Positions 11,801 to 19,610 of a DNA stretch of 64,000 nucleotides are shown in pieces. This stretch comes from Pelecanus crispus (Eukaryota > Chordata > Aves > Pelecaniformes > Pelecanidae): NCBI RefSeq assembly GCF_030463565.1, contig NC_134648.1:13805806-13869805 (forward strand), read 5' to 3'. The notes below the pieces were generated by a model. It was given only the letters and a program-made list of their open reading frames with translations, did no database searches and was not told where the DNA came from. Numbering within the stretch: position 1 is the first letter of the stretch; every line of letters begins with the position of its first letter. The translations under genes and the position numbers were made by a program.

Positions 11801-12756
11801 AGGTGCTCTCTGTGGGACTAACATACTCCCGCTGTAGTCACCAAAAATCCTCCTAACTTCTAAAGGAGCAAAGTTTTTGGTCAAAGCCTAACAGCTTCTG
11901 CAAATCCTTTGGTCGTCTTGTACAATTCTGTGTTTCAGCAGTAACGTTTGTACTAGCACAGAAATGATACCATTATTAAAGCTATGTGAGGCAGAGGTAC
12001 CTATCTTACAGCCAGGAAAGCAGCAGTTACAAAGACACTGATGCTTTTTTTTAGACTAGACTTCCAAGGGATTTGTTTTCTGTCCTCCAGGAAGAAGGTT
12101 TTGCAGCATCAGAAAAACAAAGATATAAAACAGCAAGAAAGAAAACAGAGTCACAGGATAAACGTAAAGCAACTTGCATAGGAAACAACAAACTTGACAA
12201 TACAGACCATGTCAGAAGAGGACAGACAGGAAAAACAGCAAAGACCTCACTTGCAACAAAGCAGAGAGAGACGTGAACAACCAGAATTCAGTAAATGGAC
12301 AACTGATGAACTTAAGGAGCTGAAATTTCAGGTAAACTGCTTATGCTGTATCAGTGTTACATTTATTAAGCAAATCCAGTTCTGATTTAGGTACTGTCTT
12401 TGTAGAATATCTTTATGGATAACTGTATAATTTTAATAACTGAAAAACTCTAGTTCCACCCACATCGAATTTCAGCATCCTCATTCTCTACTCCAAGGTG
12501 TTATATTAAATTCCTAATTATTTGGATTTGACTTTGTAGTTCTGGAGAATTCAGGTAAACTAGTATGAGCACTAAAAGTCTGAACAGATGCACAGCAAGG
12601 GTCTAATAAACCTCCCATTTGTCTACAGTTCTCTGAAGTCAGCCAGAGGAATTCAGCATAACAATTTCTTTTTGTAGAAAGCCAGAAGGAGAGGAGAAAC
12701 AATACAAGCTGACAGCTGAAAATATTTTTTCAGGATTAAAGCAGAAGAGAAAGTAG
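5671..12756 (+). CDS. C11orf16: C11orf16 homologue, DUF4537-type protein (seven exons)
   Basis: My exon model is 5671-5837, about 6730-6832, 8025-8253, 9031-9693, 10152-10339, 12182-12331 and 12682-12756. It stays in frame throughout and gives about 524 residues, against roughly 467 for the human protein as I recall it. Recognisable human-like segments are RYCSAMPALD (exon 1), QDGFYYRG (exon 2), GMFLVEF, LLPGDKVLAPWEP and RYGPGTVLMGIETRDP (exon 3), VQFWNDKKVKLP, a cysteine-rich block and PEWKYWKK (exon 4). DUF4537 spans about residues 75-190. Its molecular function is not established. The gene is tail-to-tail with AKIP1. Exons 1, 3, 4 and 5 are well supported. The exon 2 acceptor and the frame of exons 6-7 are uncertain: a stronger acceptor at 12,090 would instead end the protein at 12,276 (about 511 residues). 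Confidence 0.82.
6462..6493 (+). repeat. Interrupted C homopolymer (C8, GT, C22)
   Basis: A C-rich run interrupted by a single GT lies in the first intron of the C11orf16 homologue. The complementary strand is G-rich and quadruplex-prone. Confidence 0.95.
6730..6832 (+). CDS. C11orf16: C11orf16 homologue, coding exon 2 (acceptor uncertain)
   Basis: The exon encodes NVPVLVRGEQDGFYYRG and the start of the DUF4537 domain. It ends at a strong donor (GATAGAG then GTGAGT) in phase 0. The first AG after the pyrimidine tract (6712-6713) would put exon 1 out of frame and run into a TAG. The in-frame choices are acceptors ending at 6729 or 6759; I used the first. Confidence 0.65.
8025..8253 (+). CDS. 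C11orf16: C11orf16 homologue, coding exon 3 (DUF4537 core)
   Basis: The acceptor GGTAACAG ends at 8024 and the donor GTAAGA starts at 8254. The exon runs from phase 0 to phase 1. It encodes the most conserved part of the protein, including SLLPGDKVLAPWEPD and RYGPGTVLMGIETRDP, the Tudor-like strand pattern of DUF4537. Confidence 0.88.
9031..9693 (+). CDS. C11orf16: C11orf16 homologue, coding exon 4
   Basis: The large central exon starts after a clear pyrimidine-rich acceptor (TTTTCTCTCAACAG) and ends at CAG then GTACCT in phase 1. It encodes ASEDEEIMVQFWNDKK, then a cysteine-rich block of about 60 residues (roughly residues 224-283) ending in AWWPLP, an acidic and alanine/serine-rich linker, and the conserved PEWKYWKK near its end. 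The cysteine pattern does not match a named zinc finger that I recognise. Confidence 0.88.
10152..10339 (+). CDS. C11orf16: C11orf16 homologue, coding exon 5
   Basis: The acceptor ACTCTTTCCCAG is followed by 188 bases open in the frame set by exon 4. The exon encodes ISVGDMSCVAPTNRSAMFET and QLTVKDILKDQDFKPSLG. The donor is GGG then GTAAGA at 10340, and the exon ends in phase 0. Similarity to mammals is weaker here; the call rests on splice sites, frame continuity and protein-like composition. Confidence 0.7.
12182..12331 (+). CDS. C11orf16: C11orf16 homologue, probable coding exon 6 (5' edge and frame unresolved)
   Basis: This part reads PEFSKWTTDELKELKFQ up to a donor (TTTCAG then GTAAAC at 12332), which looks like genuine coding sequence ending in phase 0. 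The best acceptor (TCTGTCCTCCAG) is at 12,090. Starting there in the phase left by exon 5 gives a different frame, which stops at 12,274-12,276. The PEFSKW frame itself is open upstream only to a TAG at 12,179-12,181. Starting at 12,182, directly after that TAG, keeps frame but uses a poor acceptor. Confidence 0.5.
12682..12756 (+). CDS. C11orf16: C11orf16 homologue, probable terminal coding exon 7
   Basis: After a T-rich tract, two AGs compete at 12,676-12,677 and 12,680-12,681. Using the second continues the exon 6 frame into PEGEEKQYKLTAENIFSGLK and QKRK, then TAG at 12,754-12,756. Using the first gives a short basic tail ending at TGA. About 500 bases of 3' UTR and an AATAAA signal follow, which fits a last exon. 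Confidence 0.5.
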   Translation, partial: PEGEEKQYKLTAENIFSGLKQKRK

Positions 12757-13257
12757 CCAGAGGGTAAAGGACCTGCTACTGTAGATACAAACAACAAAAT
12801 GCTTAGAGATCCAGCATTCAAGTCACTGAAGTTTACATTTCCATGAAAATTAACCAAAACCTTAATACTGTCAGCTATGAAAAGATTACAGATACATATA
12901 TAGGTCATGTCACTAATTCTGACCGTGGAACCTGATCCTTCAGGAGAGTTAAGCATCCAGGGAGTCTCATTAGTGGGAGTGCTCGTGTTTATAAAGCGTA
13001 TGAACTTGGCCATAAGCTGCGGCATGCAGTTGCTCAGCAGTACTTTTCCCCTGCAGGAACTAGGAGACAATTCATGGTACCTTACCGCCTACTGAAAAAG
13101 GCAGCTAACTGGTCTTTAGCCTAGGTAAGAGCCTGCAGGACTTGAAGTGTCAAAAGTTTATGTGCCTATACTGAGTATCTGACATGTATTCAAGCACCTT
13201 CCTGAGTTGGGGTCCTAGATAATGAATTTCACTTGCATTTTATTTCTTTATCAGAAT

Positions 13258-13263
13258 AATAAA
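13258..13263 (+). terminator. C11orf16: Polyadenylation signal of the C11orf16 homologue
   Basis: AATAAA on the plus strand lies about 500 bases after the proposed stop at 12,756. It is roughly 190 bases from the opposing AKIP1 signal, so the two genes appear to converge with almost no gap. Confidence 0.5.
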
Positions 13264-13447
13264 AGTACAGATAGGAGAGATGCGTTGTGAGCCAGCTGCT
13301 CTAAAATCAGTGCCAGCCCACAGAAGCTAATGTACATCCATATTCATACGATGTGGATCATGCTTTCTGTGGTCAAGAATGTGACATGGATGTTCTGTCT
13401 GAGGATAATATAAAAGAAGCTGTCATCACAAAGACTAAATTATGTAT

Positions 13448-13453
13448 TTTATT
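13448..13453 (-). terminator. AKIP1: AKIP1 polyadenylation signal
   Basis: TTTATT on the plus strand is AATAAA on the minus strand. It lies 284 bases after the AKIP1 stop codon and gives a short 3' UTR. Confidence 0.65.
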
Positions 13454-13736
13454 CCACTGATTGTATCTTTAATTGTTTAACGCATAAGAACGTGAAATTA
13501 CACAGTCACATAATTGGATTTAAGGCACACAATGTACAGATATTTATGAAATCAGTGTACAAAGTGGGCTACATATAATTGCATTAAGTAGAAAACAAAT
13601 ATACAGGCCATAAAAATGGAGTCCCAAAGAGGAGGATACTATTAAAGTGCTAACAAGAAAAGGATATACATAGTTCATTAAATGCATTAAAACAGCCTCG
13701 TATTTTACTCCTGTGATTGCCAAGAAACAACAAATG

Positions 13737-13880
13737 TCATAGAACAAAAGTTAAATCAACACTTTGTCCTGCGTTGACATTCACCACATGGGTCTGTTGC
13801 ACCATGTCCTCTGAGGTTGCTGTGATAGAATAGGTGCCAGGGGAAACTTCAATGTAGATGTCTTTGGAAGCTTGTCTGGT
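13737..13880 (-). CDS. AKIP1: AKIP1 terminal coding exon 5
   Basis: The exon encodes residues 118-164 and the stop. It holds the most conserved part of the protein, KDIYIEVSPGTYSIT followed by QQTHVVNVNAGQSVDLTFVL. The acceptor is CCCACTAAAG on the minus strand. The predicted content is a compact beta-rich domain. Confidence 0.95.
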   Translation of the reverse strand, partial: TRQASKDIYIEVSPGTYSITATSEDMVQQTHVVNVNAGQSVDLTFVL

Positions 13881-16800
13881 CTTTAGTGGGGGAAAAAGAT
13901 AAGTTTCATTACTGTTTAGTCATCTTAGATTTCCCACAAAAATAAAAATTTTTAATTTGGGTAAAAAAAATTGTATTTCATCTGCTATATAAACATACTA
14001 AGATTTTTTTGAAAATATACAGGCAGCATGGACAACACTGTAAAATGTTTCTGTCAATACAAAAACTAGCAAGTGCCTTACTCAACGTATTTAATCTAAT
14101 GTTTCAGTCAATGGAAATAATCAACATGCTGTAATCTCTACCTCACAAAACCTAAAGTTGCCAACCTAAATGGTTTTTCCATAAACCTGGAAAAGATCCA
14201 TACAACAGGGGTGCTCCCACTAATTTGTACTGTGGTACAGAATCCATGTTTCTCACCTTTTGTGGCTTAGAAGTTCCCAAAATTGATTTGGTGAGGTGTT
14301 AGGCTTTGAAAAATAAAAAGTTTTCTTCTCCTTGAGGAACAGGAGCCTTCAGAGAGACTGTAAGAGGGCCAAGCATAACTGGCTAAGCAACTGCTATGTG
14401 CCTTGCTGCATGCCTTTCCTCAGCATAGGGAATGTGTCAGGAGCACAAATGAGGTGAGACTGGAGAACTGCTGGATTATTGTTGCTGATACAATTCACAA
14501 GAGCCCAAATTTAATCACAGTAATCTGTACCAGTCCAAATTATAGAGTAGATTTTTAGCTGGTTATGTGCCAGAATGCCACCATCTGGTTTATAATGAAT
14601 GGCACAAGTCTCTGTACGCCCATTCTGCTGCCCACCTATACATACATTAGGACTGTGAATGCACCACTGGTTAATCTTCTGTGCCATCAAAGTCTCCACA
14701 CCTGATCACAAATTTTAACCAGCTTGACGTTATATTTAAAAACAAAATATTCTATGAACTTACACATTGCTGGCAAGTTTGAGCTTGAGTGGGCGCTACA
14801 GAGTCTTCAGTCCTCTGGAAAGAAAAAGATACTGTTTTCTAATGATACAACACAAAAGGCAAATTCAGCCCCTGAGAGAGGGGATGCTTTATGTCCATGA
14901 AATTTTCCCCTCCACGAAAGGACTGATATGACACTAGTGCCACCAGAAGTTACTCTGCCTCCCCACCCCTCCCAACAGAAGGCTCAGATCAGCCCAGGCG
15001 TTCATATGCCCATGATGTAAAACCACAAACATTAGTGTAAGCAAGCGTCACAGACACTACATGAATAACAAATGTCCCATGGCGAGGGAAGGAATAATCT
15101 TTAATCAAAAGCAAAACCACCCACTTACTTCTTCGGAGGACTCCAGCTCTCTTTCCCCTGCTTGCCTGCCATGGTATCTGCAGATGTGTTTGATTTCATG
15201 CTCTTTGCATCTACAGGCTGCCATGAAGCTATAGTACTTCTGGACAACAATAGAAACAGATTATTATGTGGAGAAGCATCAAAGCCGTGCTTACAACTAC
15301 TGTGGATTTACAATTAAAAGTGGAACTGCAAAGCTACTGACCTTCTGTATTAATTGGCTGGTTTGTTCTTGTGTGAGGATGAAAACAATGCCTGGATGGC
15401 CACAGGACATCTGCCTTCTGGTACAAAACTGTCAGCCCTGATTTTAGATGCCTGTCGCCCGACACTCCATAGGCAGTCTCTGACACCTCAGAACTGAATT
15501 CATGAGAATACCAGAAGGAATGCTCTGGAAACATCTACCTGCTCAGGCTCTTTAAGAAAAGCTCTGGTGGAAGAAGGCATAGTTTATGGATCCTTAATAG
15601 GATGTATATGCAAGCTAGGTGCTTTGCAACCTAGCCAGTGGTCCTGGTTTTGGCTGGGATAGAGTTAATTTTTTTTTCCTAGTAGCTGGTATAGTGCTGT
15701 GTTTTGGATTTAGCATGAGAATAATGTTGATAACACACTGATGTTTTAGTTGTTGCTAAGTAGTGTTTACACTAAGTCAAGGACTTTTCAGCTTCCCATG
15801 CTCTGCCAGGTGCACAAGAAGCTGGGAGGGAGCACAGCCAGGACAGGTGACCCGAACTGACCAAAGGGCTATTCCATACCATACGATGCCATGCTCAGTA
15901 TATAAACTGGGGGGAGTTGGCTGGGGAGCAGAGATTGCTGCTCAGGGACTGGCTGGGCATCGGTTGGCGGGTGGTGAGCAATTGCATCATGCATCACTTG
16001 CTCTGTATATTCTTTTATTATTATTAGTTTACTTTATTTCAATTATCAAACTGTTCTTATCTCAACCGACGAGCTTTCTCACTTGTACTCTTCTGATTCT
16101 CTCCCTCATCCCACTGCAGGGAGTGAGTGAGCATCTGTGTGGTGCTTAGTTTCTGGCTGGGGTTAAACCACACCACCAGTGCAGTGTTCTGCAGGTTCTG
16201 CAGGACACATGCAGAAGCAGTGCTCTAAAAGCAGAACATGTTAATACTGAAAAATGAGTTGGTGAAGAAGCTAAAGTGTCTTCACAGCTGGTACCAGTAG
16301 CATAGCGATTTTGAGAATTGTATTGAAGTCCACAGCAGCCCTTTTCTGGATCCACAGTAAAGGTACTTGAGTCTTCCTCACTGCAAATTAAATACTTGAG
16401 TACAGCTCTGCTGCCATCTGTTGTCACTAGAGAACTCCTCCCAGGGTTGCCTTTTTGATCACAGGGACCAAAAAGTTCTGAAAAATCTATTTTATTTCAC
16501 TTATGTTTTCCTTGTCTCTGACTGTCAAGACAAAACAAAAATAAGGCCAACAGCAATTATTATTTCCAAATCTACTGCTGTGCTTTATTCCTTGAGGTTA
16601 TGCACCCATCAACAGATTTGGGTGCTTGTATTGTGGCTTACTGTGGAGCTATGTCCCAAAATACATCAAATACTCTGACCTATTGCATAACGCTTCACAG
16701 AGCATTTCTGTATCACAGGAGGTGAGCTGGATTCTTTTACATGATGTTGCAAGAGCAAAGACATTAAATCAAACTTCTGGTAAGAAACATGGGTAAACTT

Positions 16801-18971
16801 GGGTCCCTTAGTAACTCTAAACAACTCATCTTAAATCACAATTTTAATTGTTTATATTCAAGTACCTAAATGCTTATGTTCGGCTGTGGATTTTTGTTTG
16901 CAGTTTGTAAACTTTATCCATGAACTTCTGGGTCTGAGAATTCTCCCCTCCACCCTTTTATGACTCTTGTCTATAGAAGATGACTGAACTGTCTTGGCTA
17001 CAGTACTGTATTGGCTGATGCATAAATGTGGAAGTCATCCACTGCTTGTTCCAACTCTAATACTCCTAACAGGGCATAGGAGGAGTTTCTATACACTGTT
17101 ATATTTTTGTTTCATCTTGTGTAAAACTCTATTCTGCCTGAGTTGTTTCAGGATTAACTGGGTACTATGTATGTAGTGCTTTGAAATGATAAAGGAGTTG
17201 CTTAAGAGGTAATCATCTGGTGTGTGTTGAACTACTGTTTTCTCTAATTTAATTGAAGACATTGCCTCTGTTATTAACTCTGCAGACAATGAGCTCCCTG
17301 CTGCATTATGGCAACAGATCCCGAAAGGCATAGACAATGTAAACTGTGATGGAGTTTTCAGAGACTTTAATGCAGTAGTCAGGCTGCAGGGCTGCATTCA
17401 CAAGGATGAGCTGGTAGAGATGGGGTCCTGGTCCCTCTACCCAGAAGAGCAATGACACCCTGCAGCGAGAGCCACATGAAAGCAGTGGAGCTGTGCGTCT
17501 GTATGCCACACCTCTCAGTTTCTACTTATCACAAATAAAAACACGGTGCTGCTCAGAACTGAGCCCACACTCCTTATCCAGCAGCAACATCCCAAAGCGA
17601 GTTTGCTGAAATGATGCCGGGGAGGTTAACTCTAAATTCAGAGCGAACGTGTGACACAGAGCAACCTCTTTGCTTGAGATTCAAACTCTCAGCACCCAGA
17701 ACGTGCTGACTCTATCAGCCAGCATGAGCGGTTCATGTTGGCATGATGAAACAAAGGTTTACTCTGTCATAAAGCCATTCTACAGCAGAGTTGCAGATAT
17801 ACCTGGCAGCACTGGAAGTAACTCTGTACATTGTGACAGTGGCTGTGCAGCAGCTGACACGATGTAATTTGTGATGTCATCTGATGTTTCTGTGTCTCTA
17901 ACCATATTGCCTTTCTACCAAGAAATGGAGAAACTGTCTGCTAAAATCTGTACTAGTCTACTGGTACTGTCTCTGGAAAATGCTGACAGTGGTGTTTATC
18001 AGCTAAGGTAGTACCAGCTGGTCAGGGTAACACTGGTGAAACCTACTGCATAACCTACCACCTGATGGCGAATGCCCCAAATTTCTTAATCTAGGCTGGC
18101 ATCACAGGCTCACTGGCTAAGCTCTTGCCATGCAATAAGCAAAACTAAAGTATAATTTTTTGCAGTTTTAGCAAAAGTAGTGCAAACAGGCCTCTGCCAG
18201 GCACACCATAAACATTCCCCTTTCCACGGGTCTGGGGGTAAAACCTCACCTCGCATTCCCTTGTGGCTCGATTCATCAAGTTCACAATTGAAGCGAATGC
18301 TGCACTGAGACGTTCTGAATCTTCTTCCTGCAATTAAAGACATTTTTTTTTTTTTTGTAACTTATAATGTGGTGCCCGTTGCTTAGAGGTGGAAAGCGTC
18401 AGGTGATTAAACAGCAAAACACTCGCTACTGCTGGAGGCTGTCCCTGGGGGGAAGCAGTCGTGCGGTGCTTGGTTCCAAGGCAGCGTGCACACCGGCCTT
18501 CCAGCGCCCGCCCGTGCAGCCGGCGAGGCGGCGGCACTTGCTACACCCAGCCGGTCACCGGATGGAGCGGCCGCCTCGCTGGGCCGGCCCGCAAAGCGCT
18601 GCTAATTCCTTCGGACGGGCCCGCGCACCTCTCACGCTGGCTTTGACTAGATAAAACGCAGGGGGAGCTAACCAAGCGTGAAAGCGCGCCAGACGTTTCG
18701 AACCGCCCCCAGCCCGGTACAGCGCGTCCGCGCTAGGCCTCGACACGAGCTACCCGGCCACCGCTGCGGGACGCAGCTCCTCGGCGCTTCTGATTTACTT
18801 CGCTGCGTTCCTGCGGCACGGCCGCCCCCGCCCCGCCGCCGCCGCCGCCGCCGCACTGACCGGGGCCGAGGCCGGGACCCGTCCCGCCGGCCGCCGCCGC
18901 CGCCGCCGCCGCGCCCGCTCCAGCACGGCGCGCGCCAGCCCCGCCGTCCGCCCCGCGCGCGCCCCCTCCAT
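13737..18971 (-). CDS. AKIP1: A-kinase-interacting protein 1 (five exons)
   Basis: The minus-strand exons are 18971-18861, 18327-18250, 15239-15129, 14814-14764 and 13880-13737. All junctions are phase 0 with consensus splice sites, giving 164 residues. Human AKIP1 has about 210; the gap lies mostly after exon 1, where the human protein has a longer linker. Matches to the human protein include AGLARAVLERARRR (exon 1), KYYSFMA and ICRYHGR (exon 3), and the C-terminal KDIYIEVSPGTYSIT, THVVNVNAGQSVDLTF (exon 5). AKIP1 binds the PKA catalytic subunit, promotes its nuclear retention and modulates NF-kappaB p65 signalling. The start is the first ATG in frame, with G at -3 and +4. The gene appears to share a CpG-island promoter with DENND2B and to converge with C11orf16. 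A solo LTR sits in intron 2. Confidence 0.94.
14764..14814 (-). CDS. AKIP1: AKIP1 coding exon 4
   Basis: A 51-base exon encodes 17 residues beginning RTEDSVAPTQAQ. It has a pyrimidine-rich acceptor (TTTCTTTCCAG) and a strong donor (TGT then GTAAGT), and is phase 0 on both sides. It corresponds to a poorly conserved linker in mammals. Confidence 0.82.
15129..15239 (-). CDS. AKIP1: AKIP1 coding exon 3
   Basis: A 111-base exon encodes 37 residues, beginning KYYSFMA and containing HICRYHGRQAGERELE. It corresponds to the human KYYSSV and YRYHRGE segments. The donor is GAAGAA then GTAAGT. Confidence 0.92.
15639..16175 (+). mobile_element. Solo LTR, ERVL-like, copy 1 (diverged subfamily)
   Basis: A 537-base LTR runs from TGGTCCTGGTTTTGGCTGGG to GGGTTAAACCACACCA. 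It has a TATA box (TATATAA near 15,899) and the sequence CCAG directly repeated on both flanks (15,635-15,638 and 16,176-16,179), a probable target-site duplication. No internal gag, pol or env sequence is present. It lies in AKIP1 intron 2, antisense to the gene. It resembles the copies at 32 and 53.5 kb but differs in the middle, so it belongs to another subfamily or is older. Confidence 0.82.
18250..18327 (-). CDS. AKIP1: AKIP1 coding exon 2
   Basis: A 78-base exon encodes EEDSERLSAAFASIVNLMNR and ATRECE. It has the acceptor TTTAATTGCAG and the donor GCGAG then GTGAGG. It corresponds to the human segment around LSASFRTMAEFMD. Intron 1 is only 533 bases. Confidence 0.92.
18833..18854. repeat. 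(CCG)7 trinucleotide tract in AKIP1 intron 1
   Basis: Seven uninterrupted CCG units lie just inside AKIP1 intron 1, starting six bases after the exon 1 donor GT in transcript direction. On the AKIP1 strand it reads CGG. Confidence 0.95.
18861..18971 (-). CDS. AKIP1: AKIP1 coding exon 1
   Basis: The exon encodes 37 residues, with MEGARAGRTAGLARAVLERA followed by seven arginines and PAGRVPASAP. The LARAVLERARRR part aligns with human LALEVLERAKRR. The arginine run comes from seven consecutive CGG codons (18,911 to 18,891). The donor CCCCG then GTCAGT is slightly non-consensus but is in phase with exon 2. Confidence 0.88.
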
Positions 18972-19099
18972 CACCCCGCCGCCGCCGCCGCGCGCCGTCA
19001 CAGTGCGCACGCGCCGCCGCCCCGCCCCGCCCCGCCCACACCCCTCCTCCGCTGCCGTTAGGGGGCGACACCGCCCCGCCGCTGCCGCGCTGCCCCGCC

Positions 19100-19227
19100 C
19101 CGCCCCGCCCGGTGGCACCGGGGCAGCTCCCGGGCCCGCCGTGAGGCCAGGGGGTGGTGGGGGGGCTCTCTTTTCCCCTCGCGCCGCCACCCCCGTGGCG
19201 GGCCCGCGCCCGCGCCCGCGCCCTGAG
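19100..19227 (+). other. DENND2B: Probable DENND2B non-coding first exon A (5' edge approximate)
   Basis: A consensus donor (CCTGAG then GTAAAG at 19,228) lies on the plus strand inside the CpG island, divergent from AKIP1. Its position matches the human ST5/DENND2B start. No DENND2B protein sequence is expected or found here. The upstream boundary is a guess. Confidence 0.45.
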
Positions 19228-19311
19228 GTAAAGCCGCCGCCCCGGGCGGGGGAGGGGCGTCCGGACAGGCTTTCCGCGAGCTTCCCTCAGCGGCGCCGCG
19301 TCTGTGAGGCG

Positions 19312-19547
19312 CCCGGCTGCGGCTCCGCGGCTGGCCCCGCCGGGCGACAGCGGGGGAGAGCCGGGAGAGGCTGGGGGGCGCCGAGCCCCGGCTGCGGCTC
19401 CGCGGCTGGCCCCGCCGGGCGACAGCGGGGGAGAGCCGGGAGAGGCTGGGGGGTGCCGAGCCCCGGCTGCGGCTCCGCGGCTGGCCCCGCCGGGCGACAG
19501 CGGGGGTCTCCGAGCCGGGAGAGGCTGGGGGGTGCCGAGCCCCGGCT
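19312..19547. repeat. GC-rich minisatellite, 75-bp unit, three copies
   Basis: Units begin at 19,312, 19,387 and 19,462, each starting CCCGGCTGCGGCTCCGCGGC. A partial fourth unit starts at about 19,541. Copies 1 and 2 differ at only a few positions, and copy 3 carries a small change around CGGGGGTCTCCGAGCC. The array lies just downstream of the first DENND2B exon, in the CpG island. Confidence 0.95.
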
Positions 19548-19610
19548 CGGCGGGAGGCGCGCCCGGGGATCTCCGCAGCGGAAAGCGGTACTCCCTGTGT
19601 CTCCTTCTTT

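Larger units (their letters stand above)
18480..19610. promoter_or_regulatory. CpG island with divergent AKIP1 / DENND2B promoter
   Basis: Dense CpG sequence with many GGGCGG/CCGCCC Sp1-type boxes (for example 19,019-19,032 and 19,094-19,110) covers the AKIP1 start codon at 18,971. About 250 bases away on the plus strand is a good splice donor at 19,228, facing the other way. In human the AKIP1 and ST5 starts are only about 200 bases apart and divergent, so the same arrangement is likely here. No TATA box is seen. Long open frames on both strands are a side effect of high GC content. Confidence 0.8.

Noticed and set aside
12639..13070. A 143-codon minus-strand frame near the C11orf16 3' end
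   Set aside because: It overlaps the plus-strand terminal exon and 3' UTR, lies beyond the AKIP1 poly(A) signal, and resembles no known protein.
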